Below, piece after piece: positions 1 through 13,659 of a DNA stretch of 64,000 bases (its first letter is position 1; each line of letters begins with the position of its first letter). The stretch covers positions 62,001-126,000 of the forward strand of contig JADNRV010000053.1 in assembly GCA_015499995.1 (NCBI GenBank), written 5' to 3'. The DNA comes from Flammula alnicola. Lineage: Eukaryota > Basidiomycota > Agaricomycetes > Agaricales > Strophariaceae. The notes under the pieces are model-generated. The model was not told where the DNA came from, did no database searches, and saw only the letters and a list, made by a program, of their open reading frames with translations. A program made the translations under genes and the position numbers.

Positions 1-1763
1 ACTTTTTTATACGATGTCAATGAATGCTTTGTAAACTCGCGTATGACAATTTCCCAACCACGTTTCGCTTGTTGGCATCTTCTCATGAGATATGATCCGT
101 TCACTCTTTGTCTTGGTTCGGAGAAAGCCTGGCTATTCCATCTATTGCGTCAGCAGTCATACCTTCGAGAAGACTCCACTACGCTCCATGGGAAGACGAG
201 CAGATAGTGTTTGGGACCACGATGAGATAGCGTTTGGTCAGGCAGATAAGCACATGGCCATCATCGGGCGATAGAAGCCACTCATGATGCATGCGCAGTG
301 TCGAAACGTCATGACGGACCACGGTCGCACTACACCCGAGGCTGCGAAGTTGTCGATATTTATTGTGGTATGCCCGTCCCCGTCTGTTGGATTGTCTATG
401 TGCACTTTGCTGTTCTTGACGGAAAGTTCCAACGGAGTCTTCCTTGCATTCCGTGACGGTGTTCCCATTTTCCACGTCCTTGTACTTTCTCGTAGCGGTG
501 AGAAGCTTCGCGCGTTCATTGCAGCGCAAGGAAGCTTCTTGACTGATGTTGACCACTCTGGTCGACTTACCCAGAAAATATGTCGTCCGCCCCGGAAGTG
601 ATGTCTTCGCCTGTCTTCTTATGTCAAATTTCTTGTCTCTGTCGCTGATTGCCAGTCATGGTCACGAACGCAGATCCGTCCGTCCGAGAACGCCAACGTC
701 GAAGAAAAAGAAGAACACTTTGAGATCGAGGGGTCAAGCTCAAGCGTGACGTCGAGGTTCACAATCTTGAATCTCTTGCTTTCTCGTTCACTCGCCACCG
801 CCACTACCGAGGAATATTCGCCAAACGATTGTTGCTGTGCGATCTACGTTCTGAGGTCGAAGGTACTCCTCATCTTGTTTCTTTATTACAAGATCTCGGA
901 TTGACATTTAATTATAGAGCCTCTCTTTCATCTTGTCCTCGTCTCATGGAAGTCTCCGCTTATAGGGATCGGAGGTAGTTATCTTGTACTTTCGTTACAA
1001 GATCTCGGATTGACATTCAACAGATACCCTCGTTTTTCGTCTGCTCCTCGTCCTCGTGGAAATCATGTATCTTTGTCCCACAGTGTCATCGGCCAACTCA
1101 GAATTTTATAGTTCATGATATCAGAAAATAAACTCCTCGCTTCCTTGTTTCCCAGCTCAATATAACCGATCTGGGATGACCAGGAGGATGGCTATGAGGT
1201 CAATTTTAGAGAGAACCATTCATCGTATGTTCTGTTCCTTGTCTAATAATAACATCTGTGACGAGTTTCGACGATAAGACGGCTTTTTCATGTTCCAAAC
1301 TTTAACCCTCCGTCCGTTCAGTCAGTTCTCCGTTGTTCTCATGTCAGGATGCATCCGTCAGGCGTCGATGCTCGAATCGCATTGGCTATGGCATCGTTCA
1401 CTCACAGCCGAATTGTTCCGGTCTATTTCTCTCGTTGACGTAGGTACATGAGCGCGAAACATCGTGTCAACGCTAGACGCGTACACTCGCGGGAAACGTA
1501 CCGCACCGGCCATGGGTCGGGCGTCAATGTCGTAAGTCCTTCAACTCCAAAATTAATATCGCTAAAACTATCTGGTAGCTGAAGGACGTGCACTTCATTG
1601 ATTAATCCATACAGAGTACATAATTCGAATACTACTGATACAAAATTACACTTACAAAATCGATTCCAGTAAGATATCTAAGTATCTTTAAATAACACAA
1701 TACAGCACGTTCAGCGCGTAACTTTTAGTAATTTTGGATAGAACATGTCTATAGGAGTGGGTA
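1..1763. other. No confident gene; possible exon remnant and a 23-bp direct repeat
   Basis: I see no gene that can be supported here. Two weak coding hints exist. On the minus strand, about 238-519 is open and protein-like in composition but matches no family I know. On the plus strand, an open stretch after an acceptor-like CCAG at about 656 and before a GTACTC at about 861 reads as an acidic, serine-rich segment that could be a stranded exon. A 23-bp identical direct repeat occurs at 886-908 and 995-1017. Nothing links these to each other. Confidence 0.4.
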
Positions 1764-4311
1764 TCATGGTGGAGCATGAGAAAAGCTGGTCAGAACTGCA
1801 GCGCCTGTGGGATGGGGTAAGATTTGAGACCCGCTTCGGAGAGTCGCGTTGATTTGGTTCAGCCAGCCTTTCACGGTGCGATATCGATCTTCCACGTCAG
1901 ATCTCGAGAGCTGAGCTCCTCGAGGGCTAGTGGGAAATACCCCATTTTGTTTTGCTCCCTCGGCGTACCTTGCCAGCCAGTAGAACGGAATAGCATTGTA
2001 GGCGAATGGAGAAGCTTGACCTTGTTGTTCGAAATGGACAGCTTCAGGGCTGCTGCTCCACATCCGCTGCCAGTTATGCAGAGCGCACTGGATTGTCAGG
2101 ATGTTCGCACCGACAGCCATGCGGGAATTTCCGATGCACGCGTGATGAATCCCTGGACCTTGAGGCAGTGAGAAGACGTCACGGAGGATACTGTGAACAA
2201 GGACGAAAGCGGAGAATGGGTTTACAATAAAGGGTATCACCGAAGAGGTCGGTTCTTTTAGGGCTGCAAGAGCCATCTGCATACTCGTTCCGAGCATCCT
2301 GGCCGAACGAGTCCCATAGGTGGAAGGCATGCTCTGCATTTGGTACCATTCTCGAGCTGTTTGAGCCCTCCAGAGGGCGTCGTCGCACGGGAGATTGATC
2401 TCGAATTCCGAGGGAAGGAAGGCCGGGTGTGCGGAATAATACATGCAATTCGAGCAGTCCTGCACGAATGCAAGAACAAGCGCGCTAAAAATAGAATATT
2501 TACACTTAGGAGGTGTATTGATGGAATGTAAAGCAGGTCAACATACCGTTTGCAGGTCTCGTACCAGGCCCAATCTTTCCAGGCACTGTCCAGTACATGA
2601 GGGTTGGAGAGGTCTGGAAGTGGCCATGAGGCGATGAGCTTGATCAGCCCGGTCTTCCGAATCATCTATGTACACGGAAGGTAAGAAGTGTGGGTGCGTG
2701 GTGAGCAATGTTATGTCATGTATGGCATCGTGCACCGCAATAAACAAAAAACTTACCATAACGAGGACTTCGTGATACAGCTTCGACAACATCCGTTGGT
2801 CCGGTCGTGGCTGGAAGGTGACGATAGACTGAAGCAAAACAACAGCAAGCATCAAGCCCATATGATCTTTCAGGGTGCAGCTTGGCTTCGACTGTGAGCA
2901 GATAGGAGTGAGAAGAAGAGGAGTGAGAAGAAGGAGAAGCGAGACTGATGAGGGATCAAGAGACGTACAAATTCTACAATCAATGTGTCTCGAGACGATG
3001 TCAGAGTTTTGATGATAAATTCCATTGCAGTTGGCGTTTTCACGAGCAAGGCACCACAGGCTTGCATGGCAGATACGAGGATTGGATGGGTGCTCTCCAT
3101 TTTCCAGGTAGGACGGTGGAAGAGCGGAATTTGGATACTGAATTCGGTGAAAAATAGGTACACTAGAGGAGGCCGTTAGTTATCGAGTGAAGCTCCTATT
3201 TGGAAGATAACATACAATAATGATTCAACTCCTCGGTCGTCGGATTTCTCGATGCCGAGGATGGAGTCAAGGGTGCCGTACTCTGACCCATAGGCAAAAA
3301 CGTGGAGAAATGTTGTCTCGAAAAGGATGTTTTACCGGAAGAGGATGGTATTCTATTCAGGTTCGTCAGGCCACTGAAAAAATCCTGGTCACTTGTCTGG
3401 CAGTGAGGTTGGGAATAAAGGTTCGGTTCGTTACTACCGTATCCGGCACAGGATCGATTCGTTTCGAACCACGCTGCTTCACTCTGTGCTCGTGGAAGAC
3501 ACGGGGAGAAGGGGTCCTCTGGGAACGGGTCAATGGCATTTGAGAAGTAATCGCTGAGCTCGGAATCAAGTCCTAACGTGTTGAAGTTCACGCTGAGTGA
3601 ATTCGATAGCTGGTGGGGGTCGAAGAAATCTAACTGTGGAGATGACCGCGAGGAACACACGGAAGACGAACAATCGGATGGGCTGGATACGCCTGATAGA
3701 CCAAATGACGGGGCTGCAAGAAGCTGATTGTGTGGATGGGAAGAGGAGGCAAGATTGGAATGGTTACCTCGACCACGCGAAGTTACGGAAAAGGTGGAAG
3801 TCGGACTGGATGAACCGAGGGAGCTTAAACCAGTTGGAGATTCTGAGAATTCGGTCTCACTGGGCGACAATGATAACGAGGAATGTGTGACCTTCTTTGC
3901 GATTTTCCGGTTTCGCGATGCTTCGGGGTCATTGATGAAGATACATTCCCTTCCCCGAGCTTCGCATTTTGAACAAGGCTGTTGCAGGTTACATTTGACC
4001 TTGGATTCAGCGCATGCCTGTTGGTGACGCGTCATCACCATGTCCAAGATATATTGAAGAGGAATTAAGCTTACTTGACACGATTTTCGCCTTGATCGAT
4101 TGGCATTGCTACTTAATCAAGAAGAATGTTAATTCAACTGCTTGTGATGGATCAAGCCAATGACCACGTACGAGTCGCCACAAGTACGCTTATGTCGTGT
4201 CAGCAAGTCACTTCGAGTGAACTCAGCATTGCAAACCTAGGACTAAAGGTCAGCCAGGTAAACGCAATGAGATCTGAAAATCTCGTACGTTGCAGCGGTG
4301 GGCGCGCTCAT
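1764..4311 (-). CDS. Zn(II)2Cys6 fungal transcription factor
   Basis: Predicted nuclear DNA-binding regulator of about 675 residues. Seven exons join in frame: 4311-4289, 4108-4075, 4017-3216, 3162-2969, 2891-2757, 2665-2547 and 2484-1764 (2,028 nt). The zinc cluster near residues 18-50 has exact C-x2-C-x6-C-x5-C-x2-C-x6-C spacing and appears only when exons 2 and 3 are joined. A long Ser/Pro-rich linker follows. Then comes a fungal middle-homology-region type domain, with PLFHRPTW in exon 4 and helical segments through exons 5-7. The 23-nt first exon was chosen because its ATG, donor and phase restore the cluster; an in-frame stop just upstream of exon 2 excludes a simple start there. The gene is divergent from the polyketide synthase starting at 6772, so it is a natural candidate for that gene's pathway regulator (inference). 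Confidence 0.88.
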
Positions 4312-6771
4312 TCGTGTCTTGAGTAGATTATTAGAATCGTGGCGTTCTCAGAAGAGGTGCAATTCCATCGACGTACGTGAACGGAGGTGCCGATTGAGAT
4401 GAGTTGTTCGAGTAAACTTGGCAGGGCACAACGCGCAATATTTCGTTTGCGGGAGAGAAGGCATGTTACCTAATTACCGGTCTATTCAGCGGAGTCGAGC
4501 ACAAGAGTCATCAAGCTACACACACCTTTGTGGCTCCGCATCCTACTAACTTCTCCATTTGCCTTCAAGTCGATTGCGTTTTTGACGGAAGCTTCAGCTA
4601 AGGGCAAGTGAGGCATGATGAGTGAGAGAGATTCTGTAGGCCAGCGTTCCAGGTTATATAAGCTCACAAAGTAAATGTTTCGGTGTTAGCCTTTCAAGGC
4701 GCGTCCTCCCTTCAGGTGCAACCATCATTGTGTCGAGCTTAGCCGAGTCTGCGGCACCCATCCCGTGTATGTTACAACATCTCAGATATTCAAGGTCACT
4801 CCAGGCCATATCCCCGGTCCAAAATTCCCATATCGCTAGATTTGGGATCAAGCAGAAAGTTGTCCTTGGAAAATTAGAATAGCAGGCAAATTTGGCCAAT
4901 TTCCGTAAAATTCGTGCGTCCCTGACGTCTGTTGATTACATTTTAGAACTCACATGTTCTCGAGTTCACATGTCAGATTTCAAGTTGCCTTGATTCAGCT
5001 GAGATTAGCGAGTTCTTTCGGGCAGAGCCTCTGATCCTCTGATCGGGGTCAAAACGTGACACGTATGCTCTCAGATTGATTGGCAGTGTGGATTTACATA
5101 GGTACCACTCACCGTTAATAAATGTTTTGGTCCGTTATGTTCTGCCTGAACGTTCCTGGAATAAGGCATCCGATTTTTGGGAAAACGCTCCCACGGATAG
5201 AACTCTGAGTCTCTGAGCATTGAGAAAAACAAGGCAGACTTTTGCCGCGGCCTGAATCATAAGATTCATAATCGTAGATTCGTTACATCATGCCATGGGA
5301 ATAGATCTTTTCATTAAGTCAAACGCATACTATCCAGATTCACGTCAGTGTAGCTGAAGGAAGTAGGAATCAAGATAGCTACCCTCGAAATCCACATTGA
5401 TCAAGACAAATCTACTTCAAGACCAGCACCAGGCGATATTGGTGAGAGCGTAGGCGCTAAAATAGTTCATTCGGTGAAGAACATCAATTATTATCTGAAG
5501 ATATTTATCAATGCATCAACGCGTAACAGCTCACGGACGCTAAGTATGCGATGGCCTTACCTGAGAAATTCCCATGTTTGAGGCACTGGACTGACGCCTT
5601 GTACTCCTATTAGTGTTAGCCCGTGAGTCAGTGTGAGATCAGAAGTACGAGTGTCGAACCAACGGAACAAGTGGCGTTTGAGAGGTAATGCACTGCGAAC
5701 TCCTTGCAGGCGAGGATGCGGATCACTTAAACGAGTTGGCATATTCTCATGAGGTCAACGTCGTGACATGCACATCCTCAAAAATTCGTATGAACTTCGC
5801 AATTTTTTGCACCGCGTATAAGTATTTGCAAGGCTGTACCTATTCATCAGTATCGTTATCAGTATCTGACAGAAGACTCGGGTTTGTTCGGGCCAAGTAC
5901 TGTACCTTTTCCGCATTGCGATTAATGTATAAAAACGGCTGACGGCGTATATGCGTACAATTTAGACGTCAGGGGCAGTGAAGCAGGCAGGAAAGCAGAA
6001 AAGACACTTCAGTTTTCCGAGGACATAGGAAGCTTTAGATTGGAGTTTGTTATCGTGGTCAAGAGAAAGCTGAGACAAACGTTAACAAGTTGGAGGGGCC
6101 GTGGATCAGCGTGGAATTTGCTGGGAACCAGGCCGAAGCACGGCAATGTCACGTGAAAATCATGACGGCACAGCATTTGTCGTCTTTTCCCTGCATGCCT
6201 CTTCTTTTAGAACCATGAAACCCCTATCGGTTGTGGAAAAGGATCTTTCTTTCTATTGACTCCAGAATTTAGAAAGCGCAAGAACAGTGGAATAAGGAAG
6301 TCGACTCGCAATTTTTATCCGGGTTCCTCGGCGGATGTGGTCAGAACTTCAACAACGGACATTGTACCTCCTTAAAGTGAGCGGCAAAGTCAAGGTTAAT
6401 CACAGCTGTTCACTCACAATTTTCTGCCTTAGTCGATTATCTGTGCTGAGCTCAGAAAAATCACAGTTCTGTTCCATTTTTCGTGGCTTCTGCGACCGGC
6501 GGTCAGACTTGGATCGGTTTCTTAGGTATGATAACTCCCTCGGAAAGTTGTCTGATTTCTAGAGAACTGTCCAATCTTCGAACATTGCGTGTTCTTTGCA
6601 CTGATTCTGGCCACGAATCTTATTTTTTCTCTGGGCTCTGGAGCGTTTCAAAGCCATGCTCAAACTTCGAGAACTCCCTCTTTAACTCTGACTTGCTCTG
6701 GCTCGGAGACATCTCTCAGGAGCGTACGATCAGCTTTTTTATAACCACACCATTCTTAACTCCAGGTCAAC
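4312..6771. promoter_or_regulatory. Divergent intergenic region between regulator and polyketide synthase
   Basis: This 2.46-kb interval separates the regulator start (4311) from the synthase start (6772). No convincing gene is visible, only short open frames without family features. A TATA-like TTTTATAACC lies about 36 bp before the synthase ATG. A second TATA-like block (TGTATAAAAACGG, about 5927-5939) is too distant to assign. The region probably holds the promoters of both genes. Confidence 0.5.
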
Positions 6772-9700
6772 ATGGCACCCACTCAACTACTTTTACCCGT
6801 TTTCGGTGGGCAAGGAATGTCGTCTTTCGATCCAGGAAACCGCTGCAATGAATTATCCCATTTCGCAGCATCACCTTCCAGAACGGTCCTGTTAGATGCT
6901 TGCCATGCAGCCTTCCACGCCGAGCTTGCGTCGCTATCCCCCGAAGGTCTCAGAAATGTGGATATATGCGCTTCCGACTTTAAGGACAAGGACTCCATAT
7001 TGTATCCCACCAACCAGCAATATCTCGACAATCCCGCATTTTCTGGACCGATTCTGTTACTCATACAAAGTCTACGTTACCTGGCGTACGTAGAAGAAAC
7101 CTTCGACAGCGTGCAATCGCAAGGTCCCTGTATGAACGTCCTACGATCCAACATAGATCACGGTGTAGGAATCCTGGGGTTTTCCTCAGGAATTCTATCG
7201 GCATGCATCGTCGCTACGTCCTCCTCCGTTCCGTCTTTTATCCTCCATTCTGTCGAGGCATACAGACTTGCACTATGGATAGGCATACGATCTCAAATTT
7301 ATCGGGGTCGTCTCCTGAATTTGCCTTATCGAGGCCACGATCCTCGTCCGTGGGGCTTAATGGTGCTAGGAATAAGCAAGGACGACGCGCAGAAAGCCGT
7401 CGGCTGTTTCAACGAGGTAAACCTCAAATTTTACTGTCCTGCGTTTCAACTTTGTACTAACCCAACTCGAAGGCGCTTGGCATGAATCTTATTAACGTCA
7501 CTGCCGTGACGAGCGACGATTGCGTTACGACTTCGGGCCATCCCGACTACCTGGCTGCATTCGCGGCGACATTGCCAGATGGAGTCATAACCTGCGAGAC
7601 AAAGATCAACGCGCTGTACCACTGCGCCCAGCAGCTTGATGTTGTACGCAATGAAGTCCTCGCCGACGTTGTATCCAGGGACATTCGCTTTCCGACGTTT
7701 GCGGATCTCAATGTGCCTATTCGCTCCACCTTTACTGGCGACATTATTTCAAATGTCAGTCAGTCTGGATCGCTCGTGGAGCTGGTTGTCGACATGGTGC
7801 TTACGCAGCCAGTCAACTGGGATGTAGTCATTCAAAAAACAGTGGCAAGTCTTCCTCGCGACCTTAGCGTAAATATCCTAAACATAGGACTTGGAGCTGG
7901 CTTGATCAAACGATTGGAAGATGCCTGTTCTCGCAAGAACAGAAATTGTCAGACCATCGATTTCGCCGACAAGACACCCGCGTCGCCGTCCAAAATCAAA
8001 CAAGAACCTATCGCTATCATTGGAATGGCGGTGAACATGCCAGGTGCTCCGACTGTCAGCAAGCTTTGGGATATACTTAAAAGCGGCAAGAACACAGTGT
8101 CAAAGGTACATCGCTTTTCTTGTCTTACTGTCATTTTTAGCGTACTTATTCTTGGATGCATAGATCCCCGAGGATAGGTTTAATTCTGACGATTACACCG
8201 ATGGTAGTGTTCCTGGCCGTTCTATGAAAACACGTACCGGAAACTTTATTGACGGCGTTGGCCAATTCGATCACAAGTATGTCTTAGTCAACGTCTAGAT
8301 TTTTTGTCGTTACTTTCGTAATCTGGAACTGATTGTATTCTTTCAATTAAGGTTCTTCAACATTAGTCCACGCGAAGCAAGAAGTATGGACCCTCAACAA
8401 AGAGTTCTGCTTCAAGTTGGACATGAAGCTTTGGAGGACGCTGGTTACATCCCACAAGCCAGTCCAACCTTCGATCCTGACATGTTTGGATGTTTTATCG
8501 GCACTGCAACCCACGATTACGTCCAAAACTTGAGAAATGATATTGGCGTCTACTACAGCACAGGTAAGTTTTTTCCCTATACGAAGTAGACCCAGTCTCA
8601 TGGTTTCAAAGGAACTTTGAAGGCATTCCTCAGTGGGCGTTTATCCTATTGCCTTGGATTCGGCGGTCCATCCGTTGTGGTTGATACGGCTTGTTCATCC
8701 TCAATGGTAGCAATATATCAAGCCGCTCGTGCCTTGATGAATAAGGACTGTCATGCCGCACTCGCTGGCGGGGTTAATGTCATTTCCAGCCCTGATGTAG
8801 GTTCACGATTATTTTTGTTATCTGGCTAGGCCCTTATAATTCCTTTTCTAGATGTTCATAGGCCTGGATAAGGGCCACTTTCTGAGCTCGTCAGGTCAAT
8901 GCAAATCTTTCGATGCCTCAGCCGATGGCTACTCTCGTGGTGAAGGTTGCGGCATTTTCGTACTCAAGCGACTTTCAGACGCCGTGGCTGAGAATGATCG
9001 AGTCCTCGGAGTCATACGAGGAGTCGAGGTCAACCAAAGCGGCAGAGCACAGTCAATCACACACCCTCACGTACCAACGCAAGAAGCTCTTTTCAAACAA
9101 CTTCTCATTCGCTCGGGTATCGATCCTAATTCCGTCAACGTAGTTGAGGCTCATGGGACCGGCACGCAGGCTGGAGATACCAACGAGATGGAAAGCATCC
9201 GACGTGTTTTGACTGTTGATCGGATGCCTGACAACCCGCTCTATGTCACTTCCATCAAGCCTAACATTGGTCATCTTGAAGCTGCCTCTGGATGTGCTAG
9301 TCTTGCCAAAGTTCTGTTAATGTTCCAACACGAGACCATACCCCAACAAATAGCGCTGCGAAGTTTGAACCCTCGGATCGCGCGATTAGATTCCGATAAG
9401 ATGGCCATCAGCACGAAGAACATTTTCTGGTCGCCTGTCGGCGAGAGGAAAACACGAATCGCTATCGTCAATAATTTTGGAGCCGCTGGATCGAACGCGG
9501 CCCTTCTCGTTGAAGAATATGTCCCAAAAAGTTCAAGACCGCCATCTGCTGGCGGAGCGGCGTATGTCTTTGGACTGTCGGCAAAGGATAGATCTGCGCT
9601 GGATGCACTGCGGTCCAATTTTATAGTATGGCTACAGAGTCCTGCGAATCAGAAAATCTCGCTTTTGGACGTCGCTTACACCACAACAGCCCGAAGGCAG

Positions 9701-12700
9701 CTGTATCCCTGTCGCCTGGCTGTCTCTGCTGCGAATAGAGAAGATTTGATCAAGAAATTGGATACTGCCCCCATCTTTGATGAAACACAGCCAACTCCAG
9801 TAGTCTTCGTATTTTCTGGTCAGGGGAGTCAGTATCCTGGAATGGGGCGCTCACTTTATCATTCATCCCTACTCTTTAAACGCCACATTGATGAATGCGA
9901 TAGAATTCTCACCTCATTCGGATTTGTTGGCATCCTTTCTGTCATTACAGCAGAGGACGAGGATCCGTGTTTGGGAAATAGAATCGACACAGAAGAGCAA
10001 CAATCTGCAATCTTTTCGTTGGAATATGCTCTCGCAAAGGTTTGGATGTCGTGGGGAATCCAGCCGATTGCTGTTGTGGGGCACAGGTCCGTGGGCCGCA
10101 CTTCATTTATATGCCTGCACTAAAGCGGTTAAATTCACAGCCTTGGAGAGTATGCCGCTCTCGTAACAGCCGGAGTACTGTGTCTGAAAGATGCTCTTTT
10201 TATTGTTGCAACACGAGCGCGTCTCATGCTTACAAAATGTACGGCAATGACGACTGGGATGGTAGCGGTATCGTTGGAACCAGTCGAAGTCCAGGCCATT
10301 TTAGATTCAAAGCAAAGTTTCTCCGAGTTATCGATTGCATGCTTCAATTCGCCTAGAGATTGCGTCGTCTCTGGCCCTTCATCGCCTCTCGAGGAATTCA
10401 AGAATCACGTCGACAAAGGGGTCGTCGGCCGGACCACGCAACTGCGTGTTCCCTACGGATATCATAGTCCTTCAATGTCTCATCTGGTCGAGGATCTCGT
10501 GACCATTTCAGGGCGGACTAGGACCCGCTCAGCACGCATACCGTTTATTTCCACCGTCCTGGGGCGCGTCATCATGCCAGGAGATCAGAGCTTCCCTCCT
10601 AGAGACTATTTGGCCCGACACTGCACTGAGCCTGTCAGATTCAGCCAAGGCATCGAATCATACTTGATTAACCCCATATTCCCAAAGATCACGACTTGGC
10701 TTGAGCTCGGCCCTCATCCTACCATTCTGCCCATCCTCAAATCCTTCCCGGAACTATCCCATTCATCCTTTCTGGGTTCTCTTCGTAAACGTCAAGATTC
10801 ATGGTCGTCATTATCCAGCACCCTTGCTTCCTGTTATGTTGCGAATTATCCCATCAATTGGCGTGGTATATTCAAGGAAATTGGGCCAGCGGCTTGTGTT
10901 AGCCTGCCATCTTATCCGTTCGCCACGCAGAATTTCTGGGTTCCATTTGTCGAGGAGAATACACTGGAGTTTGGATCTCATCGAGGAACCAAATTCTCGT
11001 TCATACGAAATTGGGCTCAATTCCCAAACAACAGCGATAATAGGGTTGCTATTTTCGAAACGCCAATCAGTCAACTAAAACGGTATATCAAAGGCCACCA
11101 GGTCGGAGGGGTACCCCTTTGTCCGGCATCTGTCTACCTAGAATTGACATATGCCGCCATTAGCCTTGCCATCGAGTATCTCCTTCAATGTGGAGATGGT
11201 CATAACATTGTTCCTCGCCAAATCAGTTTCCCAACGCCTTTGACGTGGAACTACGCGGACGAACGAGAAGATGCTATTGTGTCAGTCATAGTCGACCTCT
11301 CGACTGGATCCTTCTCCGTGAAATCTCGTGTGTCTCATGATGCCGAAGCCCTTCACGCAAAAGGAGAATATGGCCTTAGCTCTAGGTCGAAACTCGAGAA
11401 AGAATTCGCATCCTCCCTGCCCTTGATCGCGCGTTGCATCGACAACATCCTGAAACCAGAAAACACTAAAAATCCCGAGACATTTTCTACCCGTACGATG
11501 TATCAGGTTATCTTCCCGCGCGTTGTTGAATACTCGAAGGATTTCCATACTCTTCAATATCTTGCCATGCGACCTGATGGGATGGAGGCAACAGGAACAA
11601 TGAACTTCGGTTCTGACTGCGATGCTGGGCAATTCGCCGTCCATCCACTCTTCCTTGACACGCTTCTTCACGTCGCAGGTTTTGTCTCCAATCTTCACGG
11701 AGACTTGAACGATGCATATATTTGCAACGAAATTGGTTCAGTCCGTGTTATACCTCCGTATTTAATCGACAAAGAGGCCTCTTTTTCTGTTTACTGCAAG
11801 ATGTCAAGACTTTCAGACCAGAGTGGCATGCTTGGAGAATCTTATGCAATCCTCGAAGGCCATGAGCGAATCTTAGTTGCTCACATTGGCGGCATTCGCT
11901 TCCAACGCGTCCGTCTCAACAGCCTCAAGACAGGTCTTGCAAGTATCTCAGGAATCTTGCAAACTTCACCCGGTCGGCCGTATAAAGATGATCGACCCAA
12001 CAATCACTATTTTCCACCGAAAGTAAAGGGTCTCGTTCGTGAGATTGTCGCTAATGCTTGCGAAATTGACCCGGAAGAGATATCCATGGATGAAGACCTT
12101 GGTCGTCTCGGAGTCGACTCCTTAATGCGTCTTGAAATTTCTTACGAGCTTTCCAAGACGTTTCCTGCTTTTGGCTCTAGACCTCAAGAAATTTTACCGT
12201 GCAAGAACATCGAGGCTCTGGTTCACACAATTTTAGCAAACACAACACCGGCCTCTCCGATTCCTGAACGCCATGTTTATCAAAACTTTTCTCAAACCCC
12301 AGCTTCTTCAAGTATATTTTCTTCTCCGCAGACTTTGGTCCATTACACAGATGCAAGTCCGCCCGTGAAGCGAATTTTTGCACACATTCTAGAAATCGAC
12401 GAAGAGGCCATCAGAGATGATGTTGAACTCGGTTCTCTTGGCCTCGACTCATTGGCTTCCATCGAGGCTGTCCATACCTTGCGACAGGAATACAACCTCG
12501 ATATTCCTGGAAACTTATTCAATGCCTCTCAGACAATCCGAGACGTTGAACGTCAAGTCTTCAAACTTGAACCATCATATTTTCCATTCTCTTTGCCTGA
12601 CGAGACATTCTCAAATCTCACGTCGCAGCGTCCGTTCCCGAAATCGTGCAAGGCGCTTTGCTTTAACAAGTCTTTATCACTCATGCAGAACTCAAATTCC

Positions 12701-13451
12701 AGCCTGGCTCCACTAGTTCTTATCCATGACGGAGGTGGCCTCGCCGTTTCGTACGAGCGTATATCGAAATTAAATCGGAGTGTTTGGACAATCAGTAACC
12801 CTCGCTTTGCTACGTCGGAACCGTGGGCCGGGGTGGTACAAATGGCCCAAGCGTACGCGAACCTCATCTTTAACGAAATTGAGGGACCGGTGATATTAGG
12901 AGGTCAGCCATCCTTTCTCCACTTTTCTCCATCAATGCCGCTCATTTTGTGACCAAAAACACATAGGATGGTCGTTCGGCGGAATCGTAGCCTTCGAGGT
13001 TGCCACACAACTTCTTGCGAGGTCCACGATAGTCAAGGGCGTGGTTCTCATCGATTCGCCTAACCCACTTGCTCATGTGCCACTGGAGCCTTCTCTCATC
13101 GACCAAGTTCTTGACGGGGTAGAAAACTTAGATTCAGAAGTCCGTAAACTTTGCAAGGCACAGTTTATTATGAACGGACAACTACTGTCCGATTATCTGC
13201 CACAAAAGGCTCAGAATCAGTATCCTCGCCTCGTTTTCTTGAGATGCATGGAGCCTTATAACCCTCCCAACCAGAACGACATTCCTTCCTGGTTATCCAA
13301 TCGCACGGACCCGGAATATATTATTCACGGCTGGAAGACTATTTCTGAAGGATATATGCTCGAAACTTTGGATATACCTGGACATCATTTCGAGCCTTTC
13401 AACGAACAAAATGTGAGGAAATTTCTCTTCCACTCCACATGCAGACTCTGA
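6772..13451 (+). CDS. Non-reducing polyketide synthase, SAT-KS-AT-PT-ACP-ACP-TE (orsellinic-acid-synthase type)
   Basis: Iterative type I synthase that would build an aromatic polyketide from malonyl-CoA. Eight exons (6772-7416, 7473-8105, 8164-8276, 8352-8563, 8612-8796, 8852-10086, 10141-12902, 12967-13451) join in frame to 2,089 residues, the usual length for the family. Domains in order: starter-unit acyltransferase with GFSSG in the nucleophile position; ketosynthase with DTACSSS, EAHGTGT and [10 protein letters not shown] supplying Cys-His-His; malonyl transferase with [10 protein letters not shown], restored only by splicing 10086 to 10141; product template with GHQVGG...P and FLDTLLH; two acyl carrier domains with GVDSL and GLDSL serines; thioesterase with GWSFGG, restored by splicing 12902 to 12967, and a late His in GHHFEPF. 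No reducing domains are visible. Basidiomycete enzymes of this layout often make orsellinic acid; that product is inference. A Ser rather than Cys in the SAT motif is unusual. Confidence 0.95.
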
Positions 13452-13659
13452 CATCATATAATAGGTTGCGGTTGTTTCCAGCCGCATCATTGAAGCCTGC
13501 GAGATGCTCGATGAAATATCATGAAACTACTCAACCGGAATCACAATTATAGGTACTAGAGAACGTACAATTACTACGAACATAGGAAGGAACAAGAGTA
13601 AAAAGTCATGGCAGTAGATGCAGAGTTCGTAATCTCGTAATGCGTAGAAAATAGAAGTA

